Shown one piece after another: positions 34,351-47,360 of a stretch of DNA of 64,000 nucleotides. The stretch comes from Cotesia glomerata (taxonomy: Eukaryota > Arthropoda > Insecta > Hymenoptera > Braconidae). Position 1 is the stretch's first letter. Each line of letters begins with the position of its first letter. The stretch covers positions 28,414,305 to 28,478,304 of the forward strand of contig NC_058158.1 of NCBI RefSeq assembly GCF_020080835.1, in the 5' to 3' direction. The notes under the pieces were generated by a model. That model saw only the letters and a list, made by a program, of their open reading frames with translations. It ran no database searches and was not told where the DNA came from. The position numbers were made by a program, and so were the translations under genes.

Positions 34351-37180
34351 TAGAGAGTAGATTACTAAAACTTTCATTTTTTATGTTTATCAGAGGAAAT
34401 GTATAACAATTGAGAAAAACAGTATTTTTATCATGCACTATACTGTTGAACTACTTAACTTTCCTCCTTGATTTTCTTAACTTGGAAGAATATTTAGAAA
34501 TACATTGACTATCTAGGTTTAAAAAAAATTTTTTCGTCTTAAGATAATTATTTTTTATTTTGAAAACAATTTATATCGTCTTAAAAATTTCTTTAATTTA
34601 ATTATTTTGCATTATTTCCTGTATATAGTTATGACTCAATAACATTATATCACGATTTAAAAAGGCTAAAAATATCATTATGATTTTATGCACATATGAC
34701 CATCATTAAATTTTGAATTCAATTCAATATCATTATGATTTCATAATGAAATTATGTTAATATCATCATGGAGATACTATCCTAACGAATTTCCAACAGT
34801 AAAAAAAAATTTTTTTCTTGAATTATGAATAAAAGGCAAAAATATCATTACAATATCATAATGAATTTTAAAAATTTCAGCCTGATTTCATCATGAGTTT
34901 ACGCAGATACTATTATGACTTCAGTATGAAATTATGCGTTTGTCACTATGGATTGGTCACGAATCCCCATGTAACCGATCCGTGTAGATCAAATTTTATA
35001 ATAAAACATAATCAAATTACTAGAAATTTTCTTTTTCCAACAAGAAAAATAAAAATTTTATAATCTAGTTAAAAAAAAATTCGTTTTTATAAGTATTTTA
35101 CTTATTACTGGTTTCAAATGTATTGATTTGGCTTTTATATGAATCTCATATTAGTGTCAAAATATGAGATTCATTATGATATTCATTATGAGCGTCATAA
35201 TGATATCATATCATTTTTACACGGGTGGCTGTATGTGGCCATATCAGGAACATTTTTCACTTCTATTCTCATAGAATTTTTCATTTTGAACCATATTACT
35301 TGAAGTTGTTGTCGATACACGAGAGGAGTTCTATCTCGGTATAAAGCGAGTGTAGTTATGAAGTTTGACAAAGCAAATTACGTTAAAGGTTCAAATAGTT
35401 TTCGCCAATCCCTTTGCACTACGCGAAAATTATCCCTCGTTACCGTCTAATAATTCAATATCAATCATCGTTTATTACCAACTCTCATTCTCTTCTCTAA
35501 GTGACTTAACTAAATTTTGAAAGTTTGAAGTAGTTCTGTAAGATTGCTAAGAGTTTTTCAAAGTTTCAATGTATTGCAAGCACGAAATTATGAAAAATTT
35601 AAGGAAAATTATGATCGATTGCTCAAGTAGTTTCCGGAGTATTATTATTATAAAATGTACTAGCCTATGAATTACACGATGAGAAACTTTTTTTAATGAC
35701 TATACTTTAACAATATTCTTTGTTTGTGAACTTCTATAAGATTATTATATTAAAATTTTTACGAAATAAAAAACTACTGTCCTCAATTATTTCTGTAAAA
35801 AAAAATTACAGTTTCATTTTTGTCTCTAATTTTTTATTTATTTATACTTCAAAAATGACCAAAAAAAAATCTGGTGCAGGTTATTTTAAAAACTTAGTTA
35901 TTTTTTTCAGCGAGAATAAAATTTATCCTCCGTTAGTTTATGATATCCCATTTAATTAAATTGTTTTGCTCCTTATTTATTAATGAACACGAGCTCAAAG
36001 TATAAATTAAAAAGAACTTCATCAAGGATGCCTACCAGCCTCGCTTTTCTCTTCACCCCATTATATACCAGATAAAAAAATAATTATAAAAGTGAAATTA
36101 GTAAATTAAATGTGCAGCCGTACTTTAGCTCATTACAATTCCAAGGGTGTTTGAAAAATGAGATCCTTGATAAAAGAGTAAAATAAAACGCTTAATTTTT
36201 TTTTTTGGGACCCGCGGTATGTTGACGCTTCTCATTACCCTATTCTAATTAGAACAAGTTGACGTCAACGGCCAGCTCTGTAATGGCTTGAATGAATAGG
36301 CTGTAATAGGACCAACGAGAGAGCCAAGCACAATTAAAAATTTTTTTTCACTTTCATTTTCAATCGTACCACTAGTACAAAAAAGATTTAGGGGAATTTA
36401 TTTTTTTCGTTTTCAGTTCACAACTAATGATAAATTATCATGGAAATTAAATTAAAAGAGGATTGTAGAAAAACCCGTGAAAAAATTCCCTGATATGGCC
36501 TGATATGACTATATAAGTCCATAAAAAAAATTTAGTAGCGCCGTATATTGTCTGATGTGATTATGAGTAGTCTTTACTGTCCTGATATGACTTGATATAA
36601 AAATTAGTCATTTCAAATCATTTATTCATACATTTGCTTTAATATGGTTTCATATGCCCTTAAATGACTTGATATGCCCATATTAGGCCTGATATAATTA
36701 TATATGCCAATTTATACTTTTTTGACCTATAGTGCTGAAAATCTCCGATAAAAGTTGCATCATCGCTGAATCATGTCTTTAAAAGAGAGTTAAATATGAA
36801 AAATTAACTTCTAAAATGAAAATTATTTTTTTCTACTCTTCTAAAAATTTGATATTGATTTTTGGTTTAATCATCTAAATCAATTTCCGTATAAAAGAAT
36901 AAATGTAAATTGCCGTTTACATTTCCAAAAAAAAAAAAAAAGTGTGTGTGTACTTACGTACGCACGTTAGAAGTTATACTTTTTTGACGTAACAAGATAA
37001 AAATCTTTCTAAATATTTTATCTATCGCGTTATCCTAAGTTTGTAGAAAAAACGACACTAATAATAGAAAAAAAGGTATTTAATACATTGAAAGTTTTAT
37101 TATAACGCATTGTCTAGTTAAATAAAGTTTATTTAAATATTATAAAAAAATTATTTCTACATAATCAAAAAAATCTAGAA
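34351..37180. other. Non-coding DNA with drifting ATCATTATGA and CTGATATGGCC words
   Basis: No gene is seen. At 34660-35220 words such as TATCATTATGATTTCATAATG recur. At 36490-36720 many CCTGATATGRCY words occur on both strands. An open frame at 35720-35959 has no support. Confidence 0.5.
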
Positions 37181-37797
37181 ATCGGTTGACCGTGCAGGCT
37201 AACCCTAGAACTTCCTGCTAAGTTTGCATTTCAAGTACCTTAAAATTTGTTTTTTGATAAATATTTGAGCTTTTCAAGCTCAAAGCACAGTTTTTCACAT
37301 TTTAAGCTCCTCGAGCTCCAAATGTATTTATTAAACAACTGTAACTTTTGAATGCGTCGTTCGATTTTGTTTTTTGAAAAAGCATTCGGTGCAGTTTTTA
37401 AAGCACAAAAAAAATGTACAAGTTTTCATTGATCGGTTGAAGAAACTGGAAAATATCTTAAAAAAATACCGAAAAAAAAAAATTTTGTGAATTTCTAAAC
37501 AACTATAACTTTTAAATGCGTCGTTCGATTTTCATTTTAAAAAAAGCATTGGACGCAGTTTTTAAGCAAAAAAATGTATACATGGTTTCATTATAATTTT
37601 TTCGTACGCTTTAAAGTTATTTTTAAAAAACATAAAAATACAAATTTTTTTTTTAATTTCTTCGGAATGGCTTGATGAATTAATAAATAACTCTTAAAAT
37701 TAATCAGATCTACGTTTTGATAGACCTTTTCGAATGACGTGTCGTAGAACTCAATCGGTTGATTCGTTTTTTAGAAACCGTACGACAAAAATTTATT

Positions 37798-37866
<69 letters not shown>

Positions 37867-38012
37867 CCGGACACCTCAGTGGGAATAATCAGAATGGCTT
37901 TCTGGGACCTTAAAACGTGGACATCCGATGAAAACTCGACTTTTAAACATCGGACCGAAATCAATAACTTCCCATTAATAAAAATTTTCAATTTTCTTAG
38001 CAGGAACTTAAA
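37181..38012 (+). repeat. Family F interspersed repeat, copy C (diverged)
   Basis: Opens CGGTTGACCGTGCAGGC ... GAACTTCCTGC and ends TTAGCAGGAACTTAAAAA. It has GAGCTTTTCAAGCTC units, two CAACTGTAACTTTTGAATGC-type blocks, (AC)n at 37799-37864 and the AACGTGGACATCCGATGAAA block. The terminal inverted sequence changed in both ends in the same way (CCTGC/GCAGG instead of CCCGC/GCGGG), which suggests that the ends matter as a pair. Confidence 0.8.
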
Positions 38013-38240
38013 AATATATATTTATATGAAATATCGTGAATACAGTAGCCAGTTCTTACGCAAACGTACGTAGATGTACTTACTTTTATTTTGTTGGTAA
38101 CTTTTTTTAAAAAACTAAAATGTTGAGTAGCTAACTTCAGGGTGTCGGTTTTTCGTGACGGAGTGCGTGCGCATCGTAGAAATTTACCCACTTCATTTTT
38201 GCCTAACGCGCCAAAAGAAGTATAACTTCAAAAAAATTAT

Positions 38241-38932
38241 AAAAACGGTTCACTCTAAAGGCCATCCCTGCAACTTCCCGCTAATTCCATTCCTGGGCGC
38301 TTAAAATTGTAATGACATTTTTGAGATTTTTGAGCTCAAAATATAATTAATGTGATATTTTGAGCTCACTGAGTTCAAAGAAATAATATTTCTATGCATT
38401 TGAGCTCTCCCAGCTTAAAAGTCTGATAGAAGTTTCATAGAACACTATTTTTGGAATTTTCAAACCGCAATAACTTTTGAATGTATCAACCAGTTTTCAC
38501 GTGGTTGGTGGCATTCGACGCAGTTTTATCATCCTCATAAGTTATTTTCAGGTTTTAATTGATCGAAACAAAAATTTCGGAGTAATCCCGAAAAAAAAAC
38601 ACTTTTTTCGGTTTTCTTTCGTTCACGATATCTCTCGAACGAATCAACCGATTTTGACCGGATTAGCGGCGATCAACGTGGTTTTTCAAGCTTAAAGGCG
38701 GATTAGTTTTTGGAGTTGATCGATAAAGCCGTTTAAAAGTTATTCCAAAAAAACCACTTTCAACAAAAATTTTTTTCTTATTTTGTTTGAGATTTTTCAA
38801 AATTTCTCAAAATCTATCAGTCTAAATCAGTTCAAATGCACAGAAAATCTTAGTTTGAGAGAACTCTTTAGAACGCCGTTTAGTAGATTCCGATCGGTTT
38901 AGTCATTCAAAAGTTATAAGCGAGTCACATAG

Positions 38933-38966
<34 letters not shown>
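38241..38966 (+). repeat. Family F interspersed repeat, copy D, left part
   Basis: Begins CGGTTCACTCTAAAGG ... CTGCAACTTCCCGC and runs to its (AC)n tract at 38934-38966, where the LINE starts. The rest of the same copy resumes at 47153 after 8.2 kb of inserted DNA. Confidence 0.85.
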
Positions 38967-38968
<2 letters not shown>

Positions 38969-41521
38969 GGCAGTGGACTGGGGCAGTAAGCAGACTAATG
39001 CACGAGGAAGAGAGCTGCTAGAAGCTCTTTCTACACTAGACGTAGTCTTGCTCAACAGTGGTGACACGCCGACCTACACCAAAGGTGACGCAAGCTCGAT
39101 TGTAGACGTCACTTTTGTCAGTACCAGCCTTGCTAAAGGTAACACTAACTGGAAGGTACTGGACATCTACACTGCCAGTGACCATCATGCGATACTCTGG
39201 GAAACGTCAAACGACCAGAACCTCCGGGGGCCTATCAAGCAATTTAACACCGTCGGTTGGAAGGTGAAATCTCTTGACCCAGAAGTATTGCTAACAGCCC
39301 TCGATAGTGATCCGATAGAGACTGGATGTGCAGAAGAACATACTAAGGCTCTGATGATGCGAGTAACACAAGCTTGTGATGCCAGTATGCCTCGCAAACG
39401 TGTTATGAATTCAAGACCTGCGGTACACTGGTGGAATGATCATATCAGCAACCTCCGTAAAGAGTGTCATCGAAAGAGAAGAATATCACAGCGTGGCTAT
39501 CAACGACCTTACTCTGCAGTGCTGATCGCAGAGTACAAAAAGCTCGTCGTGAACTTAATAAGGCCATAAAAGAGAGCAAAAGAAGATGCTGGAAAGAGCT
39601 CATATACGAGGTCGACAAAGACGTGTGGGGTCGGCCGTATAAGGTGGTCATGACGCACCTGAAGAAACAACAAATGCCGTCACCTACGTGTCCCCAACTC
39701 CTTCAGAAAATCGTCACTGCGCTGTTTCCACAGCAACACAGTCTCAATTATCAGTCAACGCAAGATGAACTGGACGACATTCCACCTGTCACTGAAGAAG
39801 AATTGTTGGAGGCCTGTAATCGGGTAGGAAATAATAAAGCGCCGGGATTGGACGGAATCCCTAATATAGCCTTGAAAACCATCATAAAGGCAGCACCAAC
39901 ATTATTTCTAGACGCTTACAACGCATGCCTCAAGGAGGGAAACGTTCCTCGTAAGTGGAAACAGCAACGGTTAGTACTTTTACCTAAAGGAAAGAAACCG
40001 CCAGAAGAACCGTCATCTTACCGACCACTCTGCATGCTAGATACGGCGGGTAAGATATTTGAGCGTATCATCCATCAGCGAATAGATGCAGTAGTCGACC
40101 CACTCTTGGCAGACAACCAGTATGGATTCCGGAAAGGACGATCAACCCTGGACGCGATCAACCTGGTTGTTAATACGGCCAAAGAGGCAATCGCAGGAAC
40201 TAGATGGAAGGGTGGAACGAAGAAGTACTGCCTGGTGGCTGCCTTGGACATCAAAAATGCTTTCAATTCCGCTAATTGGGACTGCATCATGCAAGCTCTC
40301 GACGAGAAGAACGTGCCAACATATCTTCGCAGACTAGTGATTAGCTATTTTACAGATAGAGTGCTGAAATACGATACAAAGAATGGTCCAAAAGAGTATG
40401 ATATAACCGGTGGTGTGCCACAGGGCTCTGTTCTTGGTCCACTTCTGTGGAATATCATGTATGACGGGCTCCTGAGACTGAAGCTTCCAAGATGTGTCAA
40501 ACTGGTAGCGTATGCGGATGATGTTGCCGCAGTGATCGTCGCCAAACACCTCGACGAGATTCAACATCTGTTTGACATCACTTTTGAGAAGATCAACCAG
40601 TGGATGGATACAGTGAACCTACAACTGGCCAAGCAGAAGACCGAAGCAGTGCTTATTACCAGCCGAAAAGAAGTTGAAACAATTAAGATTAATGTCGGTG
40701 ACCGAGAAATCACATCACAACCATTTATCCGTTATCTGGGAGTGATGCTGGATGCACGACTCAACTTCAAACAGCAGGTGGAACATGTCAGTGCCAAAGC
40801 GTCAGTAGTGAGGGCTAGTCTCGCACGGCTGATGCCTAACATCGGAGGCCCAATGCAGAGCAGGAGGCTACTATTGTCATCAGTAGTCACATCAGTGCTC
40901 ACTTACGGAATATCCATTTGGGCTGATGCACTGGAAACCCAAGAATCATGGAGAAAAGCTGGACCAATATACCGACAGAGTGCCCTACGAGTAGCTAGTG
41001 CCTTCCGCACTCTATCAGAAGAAGCAGTGTGCGTCATTGCTGGAACCCTACCTCTTAGAGTTCTAGCAGAGGAAAGACGGGCCCTTTACCAACGAAAAAG
41101 GTCAACTGCACTGAGCCCGGAAGAACTTAGAATTGAAGAACGGCAAAGGAGCATAGGCCGATGGCAACTACAATGGGATGCTGCAGAGAAGGGTAGGTGG
41201 ACGCACCGTCTCATACCTCGGGTCGACATTTGGCTTAACCGGAATCACGGTGAGGTCAATTACTATCTTACGCAGATGTTGTCGGGACATGGGTGTTATC
41301 GAGAGTATCTACACCGCTTTAAGCATGATGACTCTTCGGAGTGCCCGTCCTGCCCAGGAGCTGCTGAAGACGCGGAGCACGTCTTCTTTGTATGTCCTCG
41401 TTTCGATCCACAGCGTGAAGAACTGGAGAGGATCCTGAACCAGAGAATGCAACCAGATTCACTAGTAGAAGCAATGTTGTCATCAGAAGCTGCCTGGAAC
41501 GCTACCAACACGTTTGCAACA
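38967..41521 (+). mobile_element. R1-clade LINE inserted in (AC)n, 5'-truncated
   Basis: The LINE begins directly after the AC tract, in the endonuclease domain, and lacks ORF1 and the endonuclease N-terminus. The reading frame runs to the last few codons of ORF2 and is cut off at 41521 by a T run. The matching 3' untranslated sequence and poly(A) lie at 46985-47152, again against AC-rich sequence. R1-clade families such as Mino and Waldo are known to target AC or ACAY microsatellites, so both the target and the orientation fit that group. Confidence 0.85.
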
Positions 41522-41539
41522 CGTTTTTTTTTTTTGTAG
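38967..41539 (+). pseudogene. R1-type ORF2: endonuclease C-terminus, reverse transcriptase, zinc finger
   Basis: First frame (to about 39541): WAVDWGSKQTNARG, IVDVTFVSTSLAKG and SDHHAI, the C-terminal half of the APE-type endonuclease. A one-base shift in an A5 run near 39537-39541 moves to the second frame (to 41539). That frame has reverse transcriptase blocks NKAPGLDGIPN, PSSYRPLCMLDTAGK, YGFRKGRSTLDAI, ALDIKNAFNSANW, GVPQGSVLGPLLW and the AYADDVAAV site at about 40509. Near 41340 is the C-terminal finger CPSCPGAAEDAEHVFFVC. The last residues FFFL come from the T run of the abutting palindrome and are not native. Confidence 0.93.
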
Positions 41540-42540
41540 GGGGGAATCCTTTTACGGATTCTAGGCATAGCTGTTTGGCCTGGATATGTGGCGACTCGAC
41601 GCAGCGTCATACTAACTCGACACTAACGCCCCTACCCACTAAACCCTAAACCCTAGACTGGGCCAAAAAAACTGACTATTTTTTTTTTCTATCGATACTG
41701 TGAAAATATCATTCATGATGATAAAAAAAAATTATTGTGCAAGTTTGAGTCCTTAATAATAATATTAAGGGGTGTATCGTTACGACTATTGATTTTTCAA
41801 CAGTAATCGCATTTTTACTCAAAATTCGTTAATTATCAATCTGAAAAATTTTAGCGATATGTATTCTTATAGGAAATTAAATTTCTAAAAAAGTTATCTT
41901 TGTAAATTACTGTAAAACAAGCCGTTTTTTGTAATCATGCCTTAAACAAAGATTTATTTTTTCAATTTTGCGTTTCAATTTTGGATTTTGTAGCTACCAG
42001 AAATATCAATATTTTTACAATTTAAAATACTTATTTTCAAAGGAAATTTAATGCTCTACAAAAAAGGTCTCTTAACATTTTTGATTAAATTCACTCCTTT
42101 CAAAGTTATTCGACGTTGAAGTTAAATTCAAAAATAATTTATCGTTTTTTTCGCGTTACACATGATTTTTCCTTTTGATTGAAAAATTTATGACTTTAAT
42201 ATTGAGAATAATTTTTTTGTTGGAAGACTAAATTTTTTTATAAAATCATAATTTACCAATGTATTATTTTGCTTTTTAACGATTAATTATCGACATAAAT
42301 TCATTTTTACTGTATTTAACTAACTCCAATAGTAAAATAAATTTGGTCCCTTTATTATAAATTATTTATTTGCCTAGTGACATACTTTTACTTACAGAAA
42401 AAAAAAATTGAATAATAAGTCAAAACAAATTAAATCAATAAAAGAGATAAAAATCATTTTATTTTCACTTATAATTTATATTTTACAAAAAATTCTTTAA
42501 TTGTTATCAAATCATGGCAAATGATCAGTTGAAAAAAATA

Positions 42541-43370
42541 ATTATTCAATCAAATTACTATTATTACAATTTGGGTATTTTTTCCGGTGTTCACTAACGG
42601 CTAACAACAAATACTGAAGTTGTTCTTCGTTTTTAGTGAGACACTTATTGTAATCTTCAATTAATGATACACCACGTTCTGCAACATCATTGACGACAGC
42701 TAATTTTCCAAAAAATTCCTTACACTCTTGAAAACTATCATTATTGGACCAATTGCTTATGTCTTCATCGATAAAATCATACGGCAAATCAAATTCTTTT
42801 GAATATGGTGAGCGATTCTACAGAAATGAAGTCACTGATATCTTTTTCTAGCAATTCATCTGAATCGCTTGCTACTTCATATTTTCTGGTTTTAGTATTT
42901 GATGATTTATTATTTATTAGATTTTCAATCATTTTTTTCTTCACAGTCAGGTCAATAGAATCATCAAATAGAGACATTATGGCTAATTGATCACTCAAAT
43001 ACCATAAATGTCTCACCATTTTCTTGAGAGCAGCTTGCGATACAGTCGAGTTTATTTTGTTATATAATATCAATTGTTGCATCAAAGTCAAATCATTATT
43101 TGGAGCCAAAATTGCCGAGGATGAAGTAAACCAAGCTTTTATATAAGTTGTAACTATGAAAATACAAATATGACGAAGATTATTTAACTCTTTAGGTGTA
43201 ATCTTAAACTCTGTTCGAAAAATAAATATTTTCAAACAATAAATCGCCTTCGACATCCAACGAGCATGACTCATTGCTCCCGGACATTTAAAAGTGTAAT
43301 TATCCTTTGGCGTAGCTCCCAAGAAAATAGATGATAACTCCAAAATTCTCGATAGTCATTTCTTGGAAGA
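42541..43370 (-). pseudogene. Inverted duplicate of the last transposase-like exon
   Basis: Mirror copy of 45315-46123. The frame is open through LTVKKKMIENL, where the right copy is shifted, but has an extra A near 42800 (after SLTIFK), where the right copy is intact. It ends with a serine- and asparagine-containing tail that the right copy has lost by indels. It has no upstream exons, so it cannot make a complete protein. Confidence 0.85.
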
Positions 43371-43905
43371 AATTTCTGCAAAAAAATATGATCATTTCTG
43401 TTATTATTGAAAGGTAATATCTTTACATGAGAACTGGAGATTTTTAAATTGTGTACAAAAAACGTGGTCAACTTGAATTAAGAAAATTATTAAAAAGAAC
43501 ACTATCTTGCCTAAAATGAAATTTTTCTTTGACCAAAAAGGTTTTTCTGTGTACTTTTACAACTCAAATAACAACTCAAAATATACATAGCTATGTATAT
43601 AATACGTAGTCACGTATATAATATACATACAAAATAAATAGCTAAGAATAAAAACCAAAAAATTTCAAAAATTTTTATCTCGGTAGATTTCTTAAGATTA
43701 GGAATAAAAAAATTTTTGGAACTCAGATCCAAAAATAAAATACTGAGAGCTGCAATTTGCTTTTTTTTTATTTGTTGTACGATAGTTTTTTTATAAGTTA
43801 CAGACTGTTGAAAATACCCCAAATATTTTGATTTTTCTTGCTCCCTTATTTTTGTAAGAAGTGTATTTTCTATTTAACAATGTCAAAATAATTTATATTT
43901 TTCAG

Positions 43906-46123
43906 AAGACACCTCTCGTGATTATAACAGTAATGATGATTGTGATGCTACAACATCTAGTCAGGAGTTGCAATCAAAGTCAGATTCATTTATGAGTCAA
44001 AATTCAAATGTGTCTAACTTTGAAACAGATTTTTAACAGCAAAACGGACACCAAAAATTAATATTATGACGCCAGAATTAGCTGCTGCACTGGATCGTGG
44101 TAATGTAAGTAGCCGAAGCGCCACATATGTTTTGGCAGCTACTTTAAAAAGTGTGGGATTCGATACTCGGAATGTAAATTTGAGTTATAAAACTATTCAA
44201 CGACAGCGTATAATTCATCGGAAAGAAATTGCTAAAGGCTTAGAAGAAGACTTAAAATTCAATGACAATTATGTGGTCCATTGGGATGGTAAACTGCTAA
44301 GTGATATTGTTGGGACAGAAACAGTAGATAGGCTTCCGGTGCTTTTAACATCGTCTGGCAGTGAACAGCTATTGGGTATTCCAAAAATTAATTCAGGATC
44401 TGGGATTGAGCAAGCTTTAGCTGTATACTCAACTATGGAGCAATGGGGTGTCAGTAATTACATAAAAGCGATATGCTTTTGATACTGCAGCAACCAATAC
44501 GGGTAAATTTTAATTATTAGTCTTATTTACTTGAAAAAGCTCAGATTTGAAAAAGTAGAGAAAAAATTATACTTAAGATCTTTTCACAATTATTTTTTCA
44601 ATATTCCAATTAAAAAACCTCTAAAAACCGACAAGTTGATTTTTTTTTGCCAAAAATAAAGTTTTCTGTGGTCAGATGATAATATTTAAAAATAAACTTT
44701 ATTACAAAAATTAACTCCACTGATTGTTATATTTTCAGAATTTATGGAAGTAATATAGTTCAAAATAAAAAATCACTTGATTTGCCATTCATGTTTCTAA
44801 TCAAATCTTTATCTTTCTAATCTATAGGAATTCATCATGGCGCTGGCGTAGAGCTTGAGAAAATTCTGAAACGAAAGCTTATATGGTTACCCTGTCGTCA
44901 TCATGTGATTGAACTTGTCATAAAAGGCGTTTTTGAAGCTTACTGGCCAGTACAATCAGGTCCGAACGTTCCATTTTTAATCGATTTAAAATCGGTTGGA
45001 ATAAAATCAACACATCCAAATATAACGCTGGCATCAACGATAAGATAGTGGCTAATATACTATTAAACAAAAAGATGAACTATTAAGTTTTATCGATAAT
45101 TATTCGCAGGTATATTTTGAGTTGTTATTTGAGTTGTAAAAGTACACAGAAAAAACTTTTGGTCAAAGAAAATTTTCATTTTAGGCAAGATAGTGTTTTT
45201 TAATAATTTTCTTAATTCAAGTTGACCACGTTTTGTGTACACAATTTAAAATCTCCAGTTCTCATGTAAAGATATTACCTTCAATAATAACAGAAATGAT
45301 CATATTTTTTGCAGAAATTTCTTCCAAGAAATGACTATCGAGAATTTTTGGAGTTATCATCTATTTTCTTGGGAGCTACGCCAAAGGATAATTACACTTT
45401 TAAATGTCCGGGAGCAATGAGTCATGCTCGTTGGATGTCGAAGGCGATTTATTGTTTGAAAATATTTATTTTTCGAACAGAGTTTAAGATTACACCTAAA
45501 GAGTTAAATAATCTTCGTCATATTTGTATTTTCATAGTTACAACTTATATAAAAGCTTGGTTTACTTCATCCTCGGCAATTTTGGCTCCAAATAATGATT
45601 TGACTTTGATGCAACAATTGATATTATATGACAAAATAAACTCGACTGTATCGCAAGCTGCTCTCAAGAAAATGGTGAGACATTTATGGTATTTGAGTGA
45701 TCAATTAGCCATAATGTCTCTATTTGATGATTCTATTGACCTGACCGTGAAGAAAAAATGATTGAAAATCTAATAAATAATAAATCATCAAATACTAAAA
45801 CCAGAAAATATGAAGTAGCAAGCGATTCAGATGAATTGCTAGAAAAAGATATCAGTGACTTCATTTCTGTAGAATCGCTCACCATATTCAAAGAATTTGA
45901 TTTGCCGTATGATTTTATCGATGAAGACATAAGCAATTGGTCCAATAATGATAGTTTTCAAGAGTGTAAGGAATTTTTTGGAAAATTAGCTGTCGTCAAT
46001 GATGTTGCAGAACGTGGTGTATCATTAATTGAAGATTACAATAAGTGTCTCACTAAAAACGAAGAACAACTTCAGTATTTGTTGTTAGCCGTTAGTGAAC
46101 ACCGGAAAATACCCAAATTGTAA
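43906..46123 (+). CDS. Spliced transposase-like gene, unassigned family, 5' end missing
   Basis: Exons fit GT-AG signals: 43906-44502, 44828-45109 and 45315-46123 (introns 325 and 205 bp). Exon a starts after TTTTTCAG and has an acidic Ser/Asp-rich N-terminal piece, then TPELAAALDRGNVSSRSATY and VVHWDGKLL. The junction to exon b reads DTAATNTG-G, followed by WLPCRHHVIELV. Exon c has LGATPKDNYTFKCPGAMSHA, a helical middle, and NDVAERGVSLIEDYN. Asp-rich blocks, a C-x-H-H motif and the C-terminal AERG helix suggest an RNase H-fold transposase, perhaps hAT-like; similar uncharacterised insect proteins exist, from memory. One-base shifts occur near 44033, 44480 and 45755. Upstream exons are not in the window. 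Confidence 0.6.
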
Positions 46124-46984
46124 TAAAAGTTATTTGATTTAAAAATACTTTTTTTAACTGATCATTTGCCATGATTTGATAACAATTAAAGAATTTTTTT
46201 TGTAAAATATAAATTATAAGTAAAAATAAAATGATTTTTTATCTCTTTTATTGATTTAATTTGTTTTGACTTATTATTCAATTTTTTTTCTGTAAGTAAA
46301 AGTATGTCACTAGGCAAATAAATAATTTATAATAAAGGGACCGAATTTATTTTACTATTGGAGTTAGTTAAATACAGTAAAAATGAATTTATGTCGATAA
46401 TTAATCGTTAAAAAGCAAAATAATACATTGGTAAATTATGATTTTATAAAAAAAATTTAGTCTTCCAACAAAAATTATTCTCAACATTAAAGTCATAAAT
46501 TTTTCAATCAAAAGGAAAAAATCATGTGTAACGCGAAAAACGATAAATTATTTTTGAATTTAACTTCAACGTCGAATAACTTTGAAAGGAGTGAATTTAA
46601 TCAAAAATGTTAAGAGACCTTTTTTGTAGAGCATTAAATTTCCTTTGAAAATAAGTATTTTAAATTGTAAAAATATTGATATTTCTGGTAGCTACAAAAA
46701 TCCAAAATTGAAACGCAAAATTGAAAAATAAATCTTTGTTTAAGGCATGATTACAAAAACGGCTTGTTTTACAGTAATTTACAAAGATAACTTTTTTAGG
46801 AAATTTAATTTCCTATAAGAATACATATCGCTAAAATTTTTCAGATTGATAATTAACGAATTTTGAGTAAAAATGCGATTACTGTTGAAAAATCAATAGT
46901 CGTAACGATACACCCCTTAATATTATTATTAAGGACTCAAACTTGCACAATAATTTTTTATCATCATGAATGATATTTTCACAG

Positions 46985-47152
46985 TATCGATAGAAAAAAA
47001 TAGTCAGTTTTTGGCCCAGTCTAGGGTTTAGGGTTTAGTGGGTAGGGGCGTTAGTGTCGAGTTAGTATGACGCTGCGTCGAGTCGCCACATATCCAGGCC
47101 AAACAGCTATGCCTAGCATCCGTAACAAGGATTCCCCCCCCTAAAAAAAAAA
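46985..47152 (+). mobile_element. LINE 3' untranslated tail and poly(A)
   Basis: From CAGTCTAGGGTTTAGGGTTT to AAGGATTCCCCCCCC and a 12-base A run, followed directly by CACCCACCCACACACCC. This is the natural 3' end expected for the R1-type LINE that starts at 38967: sense orientation, poly(A), then AC-rich target. An inverted copy abuts ORF2 at 41522-41665. Confidence 0.75.
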
Positions 47153-47360
47153 AACACCCACCCACACACCCCCACACACACACTCACACACACTCACACA
47201 GACAGACATACATACATACAACATCGTGGAGGTAGTCAGGGAAGCTTCCTATGACCTTAAAACGTCGAGATCTGACGAAAACTCGATTTTTGCAAAACGG
47301 GGTGAAAACAATAACTTCCCGACTTCTGAAAATCTTCGATTTTCTTCGCGGGAAGTTAAA
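47153..47360 (+). repeat. Family F interspersed repeat, copy D, right part
   Basis: AC-rich start, then GTAGTCAGGGAAGCTTCC, AACGTCGAGATCTGACGAAA and the closing CTTCGCGGGAAGTTAAAAAA. It continues the left part that stops at 38966. Confidence 0.85.

Larger units (their letters stand above)
41522..47152. repeat. Large palindrome, ~2 kb arms, 1.5 kb spacer
   Basis: The left arm 41522-43586 is the reverse complement of the right arm 45110-47152. Each arm holds, from the centre outwards, an intron, the last exon of a transposase-like gene, its 3' flank, and 160 bp of LINE 3' tail with poly(A)/poly(T). Translations of the two exon copies differ by about one residue plus single-base indels. The spacer 43587-45109 has the upstream exons once. 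The inner left edge starts exactly at the GT that opens the intron after exon b of the right-hand gene, beside a 20 bp perfect palindrome at 43581-43600. Confidence 0.9.
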
